This document shows positions 1 through 5,861 of a DNA stretch of 5,861 nt, piece after piece. Every line of letters starts with the position of its first letter. Within the stretch, counting starts at the first letter, position 1. The notes beneath the pieces were generated by a model that was not told where the DNA came from, made no database searches, and saw only the letters and a list, made by a program, of their open reading frames with translations. Both the position numbers and the translations under genes were made by a program. Origin of the DNA: Gemella haemolysans (GTDB lineage Bacteria > Bacillota > Bacilli > Staphylococcales > Gemellaceae); NCBI RefSeq assembly GCF_901873445.1, contig NZ_CABFLN010000050.1, positions 1-5,861 on the forward strand, in the 5' to 3' direction.

Positions 1-197
1 TGAATTCACAAAGATTAACAATCATGTTTGGGATTTTCTGGGCATTTGGATATGCGATATATACATTGTTTAACTTTGTATGGAGTTTAGTACTAAATCA
101 CATGGGATATTCTTCATCAATCATGTTCTATTTATTAGGAAGTGTAATCTATATTATTTTTGTTTTTACTTTCCCAGAAACAAGACCGAAGAAATAA
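1..197 (+). CDS. C-terminal end of a probable MFS transporter (5' end outside window)
   Basis: Only the last 64 codons are present; the reading frame starts at position 3 and ends with TAA at 195-197. The fragment holds two strongly hydrophobic stretches, about fragment residues 6-30 and 39-56, separated by a short polar turn (NHMGYSS). It ends in a short basic tail, PETRPKK. Two closing helices followed by a PET-type motif and a charged cytoplasmic tail are typical of helices 11-12 of Major Facilitator Superfamily sugar or metabolite porters. That assignment is inference from a short piece, and another polytopic membrane protein is possible. The substrate cannot be told. The gene is separated from the sucrose operon by a terminator and a convergent gene, so there is no reason to link it to sucrose uptake. 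Confidence 0.6.
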   Translation, partial: NSQRLTIMFGIFWAFGYAIYTLFNFVWSLVLNHMGYSSSIMFYLLGSVIYIIFVFTFPETRPKK

Positions 198-198
198 A

Positions 199-239
199 AA
201 AAAATCTTTAGAGGTGAAAAATTCCTCTAAAGATTTTTT
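199..239. terminator. Bidirectional rho-independent terminator between convergent genes
   Basis: A perfect 16-bp stem pairs 199-214 (six A, then TCTTTAGAGG) with 224-239 (CCTCTAAAGA, then six T) around a 9-nt loop. The T run at 234-239 gives the U-tract for plus-strand transcription from the MFS gene. The A run at 196-204 becomes a U-tract for minus-strand transcripts arriving from the phosphodiesterase gene. The hairpin starts one base after the MFS stop codon and lies 34 bases beyond the phosphodiesterase stop, so it can serve both genes. Confidence 0.93.
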
Positions 240-272
240 ATTTGTAAAAATTATGTTAACTAAAATGAAATG

Positions 273-1772
273 TTATTGAAGAGGGATTACATAACCAGTT
301 TCTAAATTTGGTGCTTTTGTTTCAAGTTCTTCCATAACTTTAGAATTAAGTGACATGAATTTATAATTTTCAAGTTTTAATCTTTTTATTTCTTCAATAA
401 GAATATTGATGTAATTACTAGGTTCAGCACCATGGGGTTTTAGTTCAATCACTAGCTTCATATTTAAATCCTTAGCTTTATTTACAAATTCTTCTAAAGA
501 AGGTATTTTACTAGTATGATCCCCTTGTTTTATTGGTAGACCAACAACTTCATCGTAGTTCATATCTTGAACTCGTTTATTAATACCAGCAAGTCTTTTA
601 AGGTTATAGTCGTGCATTACAACGAATTTATTGTCTTTAGTCAGCAATATATCTAATTCTACATAGTTAGCTCCAACTTCAGCGGCACCTTCGAGAGCTT
701 CAATAGAATTTTCTACACCTTTATAGACATATCCTCTGTGAGCAATCGTCTCGATATTTTTGTTGACTCCATTTCCATAAATATTAAAACCATTAATAAT
801 AGCTACAATAATAATTATTATAGTAGTAAAGGTTACTACTAATCTCGATTTTTTCTTGTTTTCATTAAGATTATTAACAAGTTCGTCTGATATTTCGTTT
901 TGATCTATTAATACAGTTATTAACGATGTTATGACCGTTACTTTTGAGAGTACACCTATAAAGAAGATAATTGCACTTATTGCTGAGAAAAATAAGGTTT
1001 GAACTATAGGATTATTACCATCCTTATCAACACAAATACATATGAAGGTGATAACACCGATTAAAATTACTGCAATAATGATGTATATTGTTTCAAATAA
1101 GATAATAGTGATTACAAGTTTTCTTTTACCGGTTTTTGTAAGTTCCCAACTTTTTTTAATACTATCGAGTATATTCTCATCTCCAACAGCTGTGAGAGGA
1201 AGAGTAAAAATTAATCTAAGGTTTAGATAAGAAAAAACTATCATGATTGATCCCCAAATAATAAAACCACTGTTAGTTTTCATTATTTCACCGCTTATAA
1301 ACTTAGGAACAAATAAGTTTTTAGCTAAAACAGATTTTACACCTAGGTTAATAGTAGGGATAGTAATTATGAAATAAATTATGAAAAATAGAGTTTGAAA
1401 ACCTGCTAAATTTTTTGTTTTATTCCATGCATTTTTTAAGATCTTTCGATACGAATATTTTTTATCTGTTAGTTGTCCATATATCGTAAATGTTAGTATA
1501 GAAAATTCTATAAACATAAAAAATGCTACTATAAGGATTAAAAGATTAAGAATTATAAAACTATAAGGATTAGTTAATATGTGAAGAATATTATTTTTAT
1601 CAAGATGTTCTTCACCAGCAAGGGTGAGTGCTAGTTGGAAAATTCTAGCGATTAGCCATAAGCCACATACAAGAATTAGTTGAATTATGGCAGCTATTGA
1701 GATGTAGGTGAATTTATATCGATTAATGTTTGTAGAAACACTAGTAAACAGATTTTTAATTGAAAAATCCAT
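273..1772 (-). CDS. Membrane-anchored glycerophosphodiester phosphodiesterase, apparently C-terminally truncated
   Basis: The 499-residue protein has two parts. Residues 1 to about 333 are a membrane domain with roughly six or seven hydrophobic segments (near 22-45, 70-98, 125-145, 168-195, 218-248, 258-290, 310-332), matching the membrane domain often fused to GDPD enzymes in Firmicutes. Residues 340-499 are the start of a GDPD TIM barrel: HRG at 345-347, EN at 354-355, ELD with E372 and D374, HD at 387-388, and IELK with E443 and K445. These are the family's metal-binding and catalytic positions. Such enzymes hydrolyse glycerophosphodiesters to glycerol-3-phosphate and an alcohol, here probably outside the membrane. 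The barrel normally runs about 230-250 residues from the HRG motif; here only 155 remain and the protein ends at TGYVIPLQ. The last strands, including the usual WTVN and DGIITD-like region, are absent. The start is supported by AGGAGG at 1783-1778, five bases upstream. It is transcribed divergently from the sucrose operon. Family assignment is firm; activity is doubtful. Confidence 0.88.
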   Translation of the reverse strand: MDFSIKNLFTSVSTNINRYKFTYISIAAIIQLILVCGLWLIARIFQLALTLAGEEHLDKNNILHILTNPYSFIILNLLILIVAFFMFIEFSILTFTIYGQLTDKKYSYRKILKNAWNKTKNLAGFQTLFFIIYFIITIPTINLGVKSVLAKNLFVPKFISGEIMKTNSGFIIWGSIMIVFSYLNLRLIFTLPLTAVGDENILDSIKKSWELTKTGKRKLVITIILFETIYIIIAVILIGVITFICICVDKDGNNPIVQTLFFSAISAIIFFIGVLSKVTVITSLITVLIDQNEISDELVNNLNENKKKSRLVVTFTTIIIIIVAIINGFNIYGNGVNKNIETIAHRGYVYKGVENSIEALEGAAEVGANYVELDILLTKDNKFVVMHDYNLKRLAGINKRVQDMNYDEVVGLPIKQGDHTSKIPSLEEFVNKAKDLNMKLVIELKPHGAEPSNYINILIEEIKRLKLENYKFMSLNSKVMEELETKAPNLETGYVIPLQ

Positions 1773-1777
1773 ATAAG

Positions 1778-1783
1778 CCTCCT
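1778..1783 (-). promoter_or_regulatory. Ribosome binding site of the phosphodiesterase gene
   Basis: CCTCCT on the plus strand reads AGGAGG on the minus strand. It is a full Shine-Dalgarno match with a 5-base gap to the ATG at 1772-1770, and it fixes the start of the phosphodiesterase. Confidence 0.85.
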
Positions 1784-1799
1784 ATTTTATAGTTATTAG

Positions 1800-1828
1800 A
1801 TTATAACAAAAATAACACTTTGAAGCAA
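1800..1828 (-). promoter_or_regulatory. Probable sigma-A promoter of the phosphodiesterase gene (extended -10)
   Basis: On the minus strand a perfect TATAAT lies at 1805-1800, preceded by TGT, which makes an extended -10 element (TGnTATAAT). Seventeen bases further upstream, at 1828-1823, is TTGCTT, a weak -35 box that keeps only the TTG. Transcription would start near 1793 and give a leader of about 20 nt that includes the AGGAGG site. The upstream palindrome at 1854-1865 lies about 26 bp beyond the -35 box, so it does not overlap this promoter. Confidence 0.6.
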
Positions 1829-1853
1829 GAAAGCTACTATTTTTTTAAAAATA

Positions 1854-1865
1854 TGGTAACGTTAC
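1854..1865. promoter_or_regulatory. Upstream operator (O1), LacI-family type palindrome
   Basis: TGGTAACGTTAC contains the perfect decamer palindrome GTAACGTTAC (1856-1865) with a central CG. That is the usual form of operators bound by LacI/GalR-family sugar repressors such as ScrR or SacR. It ends 9 bp before the -35 box of the scrA promoter. It is a poor match to the catabolite (cre) consensus because the outer TG...CA positions do not fit on both sides, so a sucrose regulator is the likelier partner. The protein bound is inferred. Confidence 0.75.
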
Positions 1866-1874
1866 TTTTTTCTC

Positions 1875-1903
1875 TTGACATTGGATTTAAAGAGGTGTAA
1901 AAT
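1875..1903 (+). promoter_or_regulatory. Near-consensus sigma-A promoter of the scrABK operon
   Basis: A perfect -35 box, TTGACA (1875-1880), is followed after exactly 17 bp by TAAAAT (1898-1903), five of six matches to the -10 consensus. Transcription should start near 1910, giving a leader of about 75 nt before the scrA start. A promoter this strong, flanked by operators, fits an operon that is tightly repressed and then strongly induced. Confidence 0.85.
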
Positions 1904-1910
1904 AAAAAAA

Positions 1911-1922
1911 GTAACGTTACCA
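1911..1922. promoter_or_regulatory. Downstream operator (O2) at the transcription start
   Basis: GTAACGTTACCA carries the same decamer palindrome (1911-1920) as the upstream site, in inverted orientation with respect to its flanks. It begins 7 bp after the -10 box and covers about +1 to +12, so a bound repressor would block RNA polymerase directly. Centre-to-centre distance to the upstream operator is 55 bp, close to five helical turns. Confidence 0.78.
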
Positions 1923-1970
1923 CTTTTGTTTGGTAATTGTTAAATGTCATTATATAAATTAAAAAAGAAA

Positions 1971-1976
1971 AAGGAG
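1971..1976 (+). promoter_or_regulatory. Ribosome binding site of scrA, deciding between two ATG codons
   Basis: AAGGAG lies 2 bases before an ATG at 1979 and 8 bases before an in-frame ATG at 1985. The 2-base gap is too short for normal initiation, while 8 is near optimal, so 1985 is chosen as the start. The resulting N-terminus, MDLKKVV, is also the usual beginning of an EIIB domain. Confidence 0.8.
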
Positions 1977-1984
1977 AAATGACT

Positions 1985-3487
1985 ATGGATTTAAAAAAAG
2001 TTGTAACTGAAGTAGTTGAACATAGTGGTGGTGAAGAAAATATTAGCTCTGTTGTTCACTGCGCAACTCGACTTCGTTTAGAATTAAACGATGAAAAAAA
2101 ATATAATAAAGAAAAATTAGAAGATATCGAAGGTGTTAAAGGTGTATTCTTTAACAACGGTCAACTTCAATTAATCTTCGGAAGCGGTCTTGTTCAACAA
2201 GTGTATGCTAAGTATAACGAAGTTTATAAAGGCGGAGCTTCTAGTGAAGAAGAAGGAGAGAAAACTACAAGCAAGAAACCTAAAGGAAATCCTCTACAAC
2301 GTTTTGTAAAAATGTTAAGTGATATTTTCGTTCCGATTATTCCAGCGATTGTTGCTGGTGGTCTTTTAATGGGTATTAACAATGTGTTAACAGCGAAAGA
2401 TCTATTCTACACTGGAAAATCAGTTATTGAAGCTAATCCTGGTATTGCAGGTCTTGCAGATATGGTTAACGTATTTGCCAATGCACCATTTGTATTCTTA
2501 CCAGTATTAATTGGGTTTTCTGCAACTAAACGTTTTGGTGGGAATCCATATTTAGGAGCTGCTCTTGCAATGTTAATGGTTCACCCAGATGTGATGAACT
2601 TTTACGTATTTGGTAAATTAGATCCAGCTACAAACCAACTTCTTGCACCAGCATTAGATATTGTTAATCAAAGTGGTCAAGCGGTTGATGGTTTACAAAG
2701 AGTAACTGCTTTACAATATTGGGATGTATTCGGATTTAAGATTGCTAAAGTAGGATACCAAGGAACAGTATTACCAATTCTTGCAGCTGCTTGGTTATTA
2801 GCGACAATTGAAAAATTCTTACGTCGTGTAACGCCATCATGGTTAGATAACTTAACAACACCATTAGTATCACTATTTGTAACAGGATTTGTAACATTCG
2901 CTTGGATGGGACCAGTTCTTCGTGAAGCTGGTACTTTACTAGGAGAAGGATTACAATGGTTATACACGAATGGAGGATTTGTAGGAGCTGGTATTTTTGG
3001 TCTATTATATGCACCAATCGTTATTACTGGACTTCACCAAAGTTTTGCAGCAATTGAAACTCAACTTTTAGCTGCGACAGGATTAACATTTATCTTCCCA
3101 ATCGCATCTATGTCTAACGTAGCACAAGGTGCAGCAGTTTTAGCGGTATTAGTTTTCTCTAAAAACACAAAAATGAAATCAATCTCATCAGCATCAGGGA
3201 TTTCTGCATTACTAGGTATTACAGAACCTGCGATGTTCGGTGTTAACTTAAGACTTAAATATCCATTCTACGGAGCTATTGCAGGAAGTGCGGTAGGAAG
3301 TGCTTGGATGGGACTTAACAAAGTATTTGCATCAGCATTAGGAGCAGCTGGTCTTCCAGGATTTATTTCAATTCCTGCAAACCACTGGTCAACATTCGCT
3401 ATTGGTTTAGCATTAGCATTCATCGTTTCATTCTCAGTAACAGCATATTTCTTCAAAACTAAGAAGGAGCTTGTAAATGCTAGCTAA
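1985..3487 (+). CDS. scrA: Sucrose-specific PTS permease, EIIBC
   Basis: This 500-residue protein would import sucrose and phosphorylate it to sucrose-6-phosphate at the membrane. Residues 1 to about 75 form the EIIB domain; C26 in VVHCATRLRLEL is the phosphorylated cysteine. A charged, flexible linker (about 80-100) leads to the hydrophobic EIIC domain of the glucose/sucrose superfamily (about 105-495). EIIC carries a VHP motif (H200), GLHQSFAAIE (H351) and the substrate-site motif GITEP (411-415). There is no C-terminal EIIA domain, so EIIA must come in trans, as known for SacP of Bacillus subtilis. Trehalose and other disaccharide EIIBC proteins look similar, but the downstream GH32 hydrolase and fructokinase point to sucrose. 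The 3' end overlaps scrB by 11 nt. Codons such as AAC and TTC are favoured more than in scrB and scrK, suggesting high expression. Regulation is likely through the two palindromes around its promoter. Confidence 0.9.
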   Translation: MDLKKVVTEVVEHSGGEENISSVVHCATRLRLELNDEKKYNKEKLEDIEGVKGVFFNNGQLQLIFGSGLVQQVYAKYNEVYKGGASSEEEGEKTTSKKPKGNPLQRFVKMLSDIFVPIIPAIVAGGLLMGINNVLTAKDLFYTGKSVIEANPGIAGLADMVNVFANAPFVFLPVLIGFSATKRFGGNPYLGAALAMLMVHPDVMNFYVFGKLDPATNQLLAPALDIVNQSGQAVDGLQRVTALQYWDVFGFKIAKVGYQGTVLPILAAAWLLATIEKFLRRVTPSWLDNLTTPLVSLFVTGFVTFAWMGPVLREAGTLLGEGLQWLYTNGGFVGAGIFGLLYAPIVITGLHQSFAAIETQLLAATGLTFIFPIASMSNVAQGAAVLAVLVFSKNTKMKSISSASGISALLGITEPAMFGVNLRLKYPFYGAIAGSAVGSAWMGLNKVFASALGAAGLPGFISIPANHWSTFAIGLALAFIVSFSVTAYFFKTKKELVNAS

Positions 3488-4787
3488 TAATTGGAAACAA
3501 AATCTTCATTTAGAACCTACTAAAGGATGGCTAAATGATCCTAACGGATTAGCTTATTTTAATGGTAAATATCATATTTTTCACCAATATTCATATGAAG
3601 TAAATGGTGGACTAAAATTATGGTATTATTACACTAGTAGTGATCTAAAAAATTATGAAGACCGTGGCGTATTCCTAACACCAACGATAGAAGAAGAAAC
3701 GCATGGTGTATATTCAGGAAGTGCCAATATAGAAGATGGAAAACTAGTCTTCTACTACACAGGGAATGTGAAATATAAAGGAGATTATGACTACGTTCAT
3801 GCTGGTCGCGGTCATAATACCATATCTTTTGAAACGGAAGATGGAATTAATTTTACTGAGAAAAAATGTCTGTTAACAACAGACGATTATCCTAATATGT
3901 CAAATCATGTTAGGGATCCAAAAATTTTTGAAAAAAACGGAAAAAAATATCTAGTGCTAGGTGCTAGAGATAGTAATGATTATGGATGTTTATTAGTATA
4001 TGATAAAGATACTCTTAAACCGTATAAAACTATTTATTCAAAAAAAAATCTAGGATTTATGTGGGAATGTCCTGATTATTTTGAAGTAGATGGGAAAGAA
4101 ATATTTATGTTCTCACCTCAAGGTATTACAAGAATGTACCCGTACTATGAAAATATGTATCAAATTGGATATTCTGTAGTTGAAGATGGAATTGAGAATG
4201 TTGATAAACTAGATAACTTCACATTATTAGATTATGGACATGATTTTTATGCATCACAAACATTTTTAGATGAAGATAATAATCGTGTTTTAATAGGTTG
4301 GATGTATGTACCAGATAGTAGCTATACAAATCCGACTGCGAAGTTTGGTTATCAAAACTGTCTAACAGTGCCTCGTGTAGTAAATTTCAAGGATGGTAAA
4401 GTTAGACAAACGTTACATAAATCGGTAAAAGATTTATTAGGTAATGATATTAAAACTAATGACTTTAATAAAAATACATGGTATTATAAACAGGAACATG
4501 GAGAAAGTTTTGAAATCAGTGTAGCTGATTTTAAAGTTAGCTATGATAATAAAGAATTAAAAGTTTCTTTTGGCACTAGTGGTTACGGAAGAAATGATAG
4601 GAAATATAAATTGGATTTAGAAGATGTAGAAATAGTATTTGATAGTTCATCAATTGAATTATTCGCTAATGGTGGAGTATTTACGATTTCGACAAGATTC
4701 TATCCAGAAAATCACGATGTAAAAATATTAGCTACTAATTATGTAGCAAAAGAACTTGGAGCAATCGAAATTAGAGAGGAGAACTAA
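3477..4787 (+). CDS. scrB: Sucrose-6-phosphate hydrolase (GH32)
   Basis: This cytoplasmic enzyme of 436 residues would cleave sucrose-6-phosphate into glucose-6-phosphate and fructose. The GH32 five-bladed propeller spans about residues 5-315. It has the nucleophile D21 in WLNDPNG, GVYSGSA (78-84), the transition-state stabiliser D147 in RDP, and the acid/base E197 in ECPD. A C-terminal beta-sandwich (about 330-430) carries the family pattern SSIELFANGG and TRFYP. There is no signal peptide, which fits a phosphorylated intracellular substrate. The protein is rather short for the family and starts only about 18 residues before the catalytic motif. The usual aromatic and His positions after the nucleophile are altered (HQYSYEVNGG, LWYYYTSSDLKNY), so it is a divergent member. 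The start lies inside the end of scrA, with AAGGAG at 3464-3469 placed 7 bases upstream, suggesting translational coupling. Plain beta-fructosidase activity on unphosphorylated fructosides is an alternative, less likely beside a PTS gene. Confidence 0.9.
   Translation: MLANNWKQNLHLEPTKGWLNDPNGLAYFNGKYHIFHQYSYEVNGGLKLWYYYTSSDLKNYEDRGVFLTPTIEEETHGVYSGSANIEDGKLVFYYTGNVKYKGDYDYVHAGRGHNTISFETEDGINFTEKKCLLTTDDYPNMSNHVRDPKIFEKNGKKYLVLGARDSNDYGCLLVYDKDTLKPYKTIYSKKNLGFMWECPDYFEVDGKEIFMFSPQGITRMYPYYENMYQIGYSVVEDGIENVDKLDNFTLLDYGHDFYASQTFLDEDNNRVLIGWMYVPDSSYTNPTAKFGYQNCLTVPRVVNFKDGKVRQTLHKSVKDLLGNDIKTNDFNKNTWYYKQEHGESFEISVADFKVSYDNKELKVSFGTSGYGRNDRKYKLDLEDVEIVFDSSSIELFANGGVFTISTRFYPENHDVKILATNYVAKELGAIEIREEN
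4777..4781 (+). promoter_or_regulatory. Ribosome binding site of scrK, fixing its start
   Basis: AGGAG within the last codons of scrB sits 7 bases before the ATG at 4789. An in-frame TTG at 4756 would add 11 residues (LEQSKLERRTK-like, charged) that are not part of the kinase fold, and it has no comparable site. The ATG immediately before AVLCIGEMLID is therefore the real start. Confidence 0.85.
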
Positions 4788-4788
4788 A

Positions 4789-5727
4789 ATGGCAGTTTTA
4801 TGTATAGGAGAGATGCTAATTGACTTTATTGGTGAAGGTGTAGGAACAATCGATAAAGTAACATCATTTAAAAAAGAGGCTGGAGGCTGTGTAGCCAATG
4901 TTGCGTGTGTTGCGCAAAAACTAGGACATAAGAGTTATTTATTAACATCACTTGGACAAGATGGTTTTGGTGATTTTCTAGAAAATACTTTAAAAAATGA
5001 AAATGTTGACTGCAAATATGTAAGTCGTAAAGCTGATAGTTTTACACCGTTAGCATTTGTTTCTTTAGATGAAACTGGAGACCGTTCATTTAGTTTTTAC
5101 TTTAAAGGTTCATCAACATTAAGAATTAGTAAAGAAGATGTTGAAAAAGTTGATTTATCGGAAATTGAAGCAATTCACTTCGCAAGTATTGCTATTCAAG
5201 AAGAATCAAAAGATAGCCATCACTTATTACTAAAAAAAGCTAAAGAAGCTGGCGTGTTAATTTCTTTTGATGTTAACTTACGTTTCAATCTTTGGGACGA
5301 TCACAAGATTTATCTTGAAACGATTAAAGAATTTTTACCTTATGTTGATGTAATTAAAGTTGCTGATAACGAATTAGAATTCCTAACAGGAACTACTAAT
5401 ATAGAAGAAGCATTGAAAAAAGACTTTAATCACATGAAAGTTGTTCTTTATACTAAAGGAGAACATGGGGCAGAAGTCTATTATGAAAATCACAAAGTAG
5501 TAACTGAAATACCTAATATAAAAGCTGTTGATACTACAGGGGCAGGAGATGCTTTTGCTGGATCATTCTTATCAAAATTATTAAATCATGAAGATTTTAA
5601 TAATATTTCAGAAGAAGAATTAGCTCAAATGGCAAAATTTGCGACAAACTACGCTAGTTTAACAACTACAAAAACAGGTGCAATTTCAAGTTACTTAACT
5701 GAAGAAGAATATAATAGTCTAATATAA
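4789..5727 (+). CDS. scrK: Fructokinase, PfkB/ribokinase family
   Basis: This 312-residue cytoplasmic kinase would convert fructose released by ScrB into fructose-6-phosphate using ATP. The N-terminus has the family start VLCIGEMLIDF, followed by the first PfkB signature region around AGGCVANVA (31-39), where sugar is bound. FDVNLR (160-165) and DNELEFLTG (193-201) match conserved core elements, TKG is at 222-224, and the second signature DTTGAGDAFAGSF (248-260) holds the anion hole and the catalytic base D254. Length and motifs fit bacterial fructokinases; related kinases for 2-keto-3-deoxygluconate or other sugars share the fold, and the operon context decides for fructose. It belongs to a different superfamily from the ROK-type fructokinases found in many streptococcal scr loci. 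The gene starts one base after the scrB stop and ends just before a terminator. The symbol scrK is used by function. Confidence 0.9.
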   Translation: MAVLCIGEMLIDFIGEGVGTIDKVTSFKKEAGGCVANVACVAQKLGHKSYLLTSLGQDGFGDFLENTLKNENVDCKYVSRKADSFTPLAFVSLDETGDRSFSFYFKGSSTLRISKEDVEKVDLSEIEAIHFASIAIQEESKDSHHLLLKKAKEAGVLISFDVNLRFNLWDDHKIYLETIKEFLPYVDVIKVADNELEFLTGTTNIEEALKKDFNHMKVVLYTKGEHGAEVYYENHKVVTEIPNIKAVDTTGAGDAFAGSFLSKLLNHEDFNNISEEELAQMAKFATNYASLTTTKTGAISSYLTEEEYNSLI

Positions 5728-5732
5728 TTTTT

Positions 5733-5764
5733 AAAAAATAAGTCCTAATTAGGGCTTATTTTTT
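5733..5764 (+). terminator. Rho-independent terminator of the scrABK operon
   Basis: A 14-bp stem pairs 5733-5746 (six A, then TAAGTCCT) with 5751-5764 (AGGGCTTA, then six T), with one G-T wobble and the tetraloop AATT. The T run at 5759-5764 is the U-tract. It begins 5 bases after the scrK stop. The A run on the other side would let it also stop transcripts entering from the right. Confidence 0.92.
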
Positions 5765-5816
5765 ATGCTATGTAAATTTCATAAAATATATAATAATATT
5801 TTTTAAGAAAAATAAT

Positions 5817-5845
5817 TTGATAGTCTGTTGGTTTACATTTTTAAT
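5817..5845 (+). promoter_or_regulatory. Possible promoter for a gene beyond the right edge
   Basis: TTGATA (5817-5822) and TTTAAT (5840-5845) are separated by 17 bp, each with five of six consensus matches. The region is extremely AT-rich, where such pairs arise by chance, and no coding start is visible before the window ends. The rest of 5765-5861 shows no gene or other clear structure. Confidence 0.3.
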
Positions 5846-5861
5846 AATAATAAGCTAATAT

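Larger units (their letters stand above)
1854..1922. repeat. 18-bp perfect inverted repeat enclosing the scrA promoter
   Basis: The arm at 1854-1871 (TGGTAACGTTACTTTTTT) is the exact reverse complement of 1905-1922, with 33 bp between them. Each arm contains the self-complementary decamer GTAACGTTAC plus one flanking TG/CA step and a six-base A/T tract on the inner side. The whole promoter is held between the arms. The first arm lies upstream of the predicted transcription start, so the mRNA of this promoter cannot fold the full hairpin. The symmetry therefore probably acts at the DNA level. Confidence 0.9.

Noticed and set aside
1042..1230. Open frame of 62 codons on the plus strand inside the phosphodiesterase gene
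   Set aside because: It is antisense to a clear coding region, has no ribosome binding site and no recognisable motif.
1854..1867. Catabolite-repression (cre) site for CcpA
   Set aside because: The central CG fits, but position 3 and the last three positions do not match the cre consensus. The perfect shorter palindrome, present twice, points to a specific sugar regulator.
1931..1943. TGGTAATTGTTAA in the scrA leader as a possible third operator
   Set aside because: It shares the GGTAA half with the operators, but the centre is TT instead of CG and the second half is shifted by one base. Only about half of the decamer positions match, which is little more than chance in such AT-rich DNA.
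2677..3456. Minus-strand open frames inside scrA (2677-2967, 2745-3017, 3268-3456)
   Set aside because: They are shadows of the strongly conserved EIIC coding sequence, overlap each other, and show no domain or start signal.
5770..5838. Short inverted repeat ATGTAAA ... TTTACAT after the scrK terminator
   Set aside because: The arms are only 7 bp, 55 bp apart, in very AT-rich sequence; a chance match is likely.
1..5861. Mobile element, CRISPR array, tRNA/rRNA gene or a new defence system
   Set aside because: No transposase, integrase, spaced direct repeats, tRNA-like folds or nuclease-type genes were seen. The intact genes are an ordinary sucrose operon.

Overview
The window looks like chromosomal DNA of an AT-rich, low-GC Gram-positive (Firmicute). 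The evidence is strong AGGAG-type ribosome binding sites, sigma-A-like promoters, a standard genetic code with TGG for Trp and TAA stops, and a PTS-based sugar operon. A facultatively anaerobic member of the Bacilli (Gemella- or Streptococcus-like) is a reasonable guess, but the sequence alone does not fix the genus.

Layout. Positions 1-197 hold the last 64 codons of a plus-strand membrane protein, probably an MFS transporter. A strong hairpin (199-239) follows directly and can terminate transcription from both sides. Reading towards it on the minus strand is a membrane-anchored glycerophosphodiester phosphodiesterase (273-1772). Its catalytic TIM barrel appears to lack the C-terminal third. 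Positions 1773-1984 are a divergent regulatory region. It holds a near-consensus promoter bracketed by two copies of the palindrome GTAACGTTAC, arranged as one 18-bp perfect inverted repeat. A separate minus-strand promoter there serves the phosphodiesterase.

A compact sucrose operon follows. scrA (1985-3487) is a PTS EIIBC permease, scrB (3477-4787) a GH32 sucrose-6-phosphate hydrolase, and scrK (4789-5727) a PfkB-family fructokinase. A rho-independent terminator (5733-5764) closes it. The genes overlap by 11 nt or are separated by 1 nt, each has its own ribosome binding site, and no internal terminator is seen, so one mRNA is expected. ScrA would import sucrose as sucrose-6-phosphate, ScrB would split it into glucose-6-phosphate and fructose, and ScrK would phosphorylate the fructose to fructose-6-phosphate, so both halves enter glycolysis. 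ScrA has no EIIA domain and must borrow one. The regulator, presumably a LacI-family ScrR, is not encoded in the window.

The last 97 bases (5765-5861) hold no gene, only a possible promoter for something beyond the edge. I found no RNA gene, mobile element or CRISPR array, and no credible sign of a wholly new system. The most notable points are the symmetric operator-promoter-operator arrangement and the apparently truncated phosphodiesterase.
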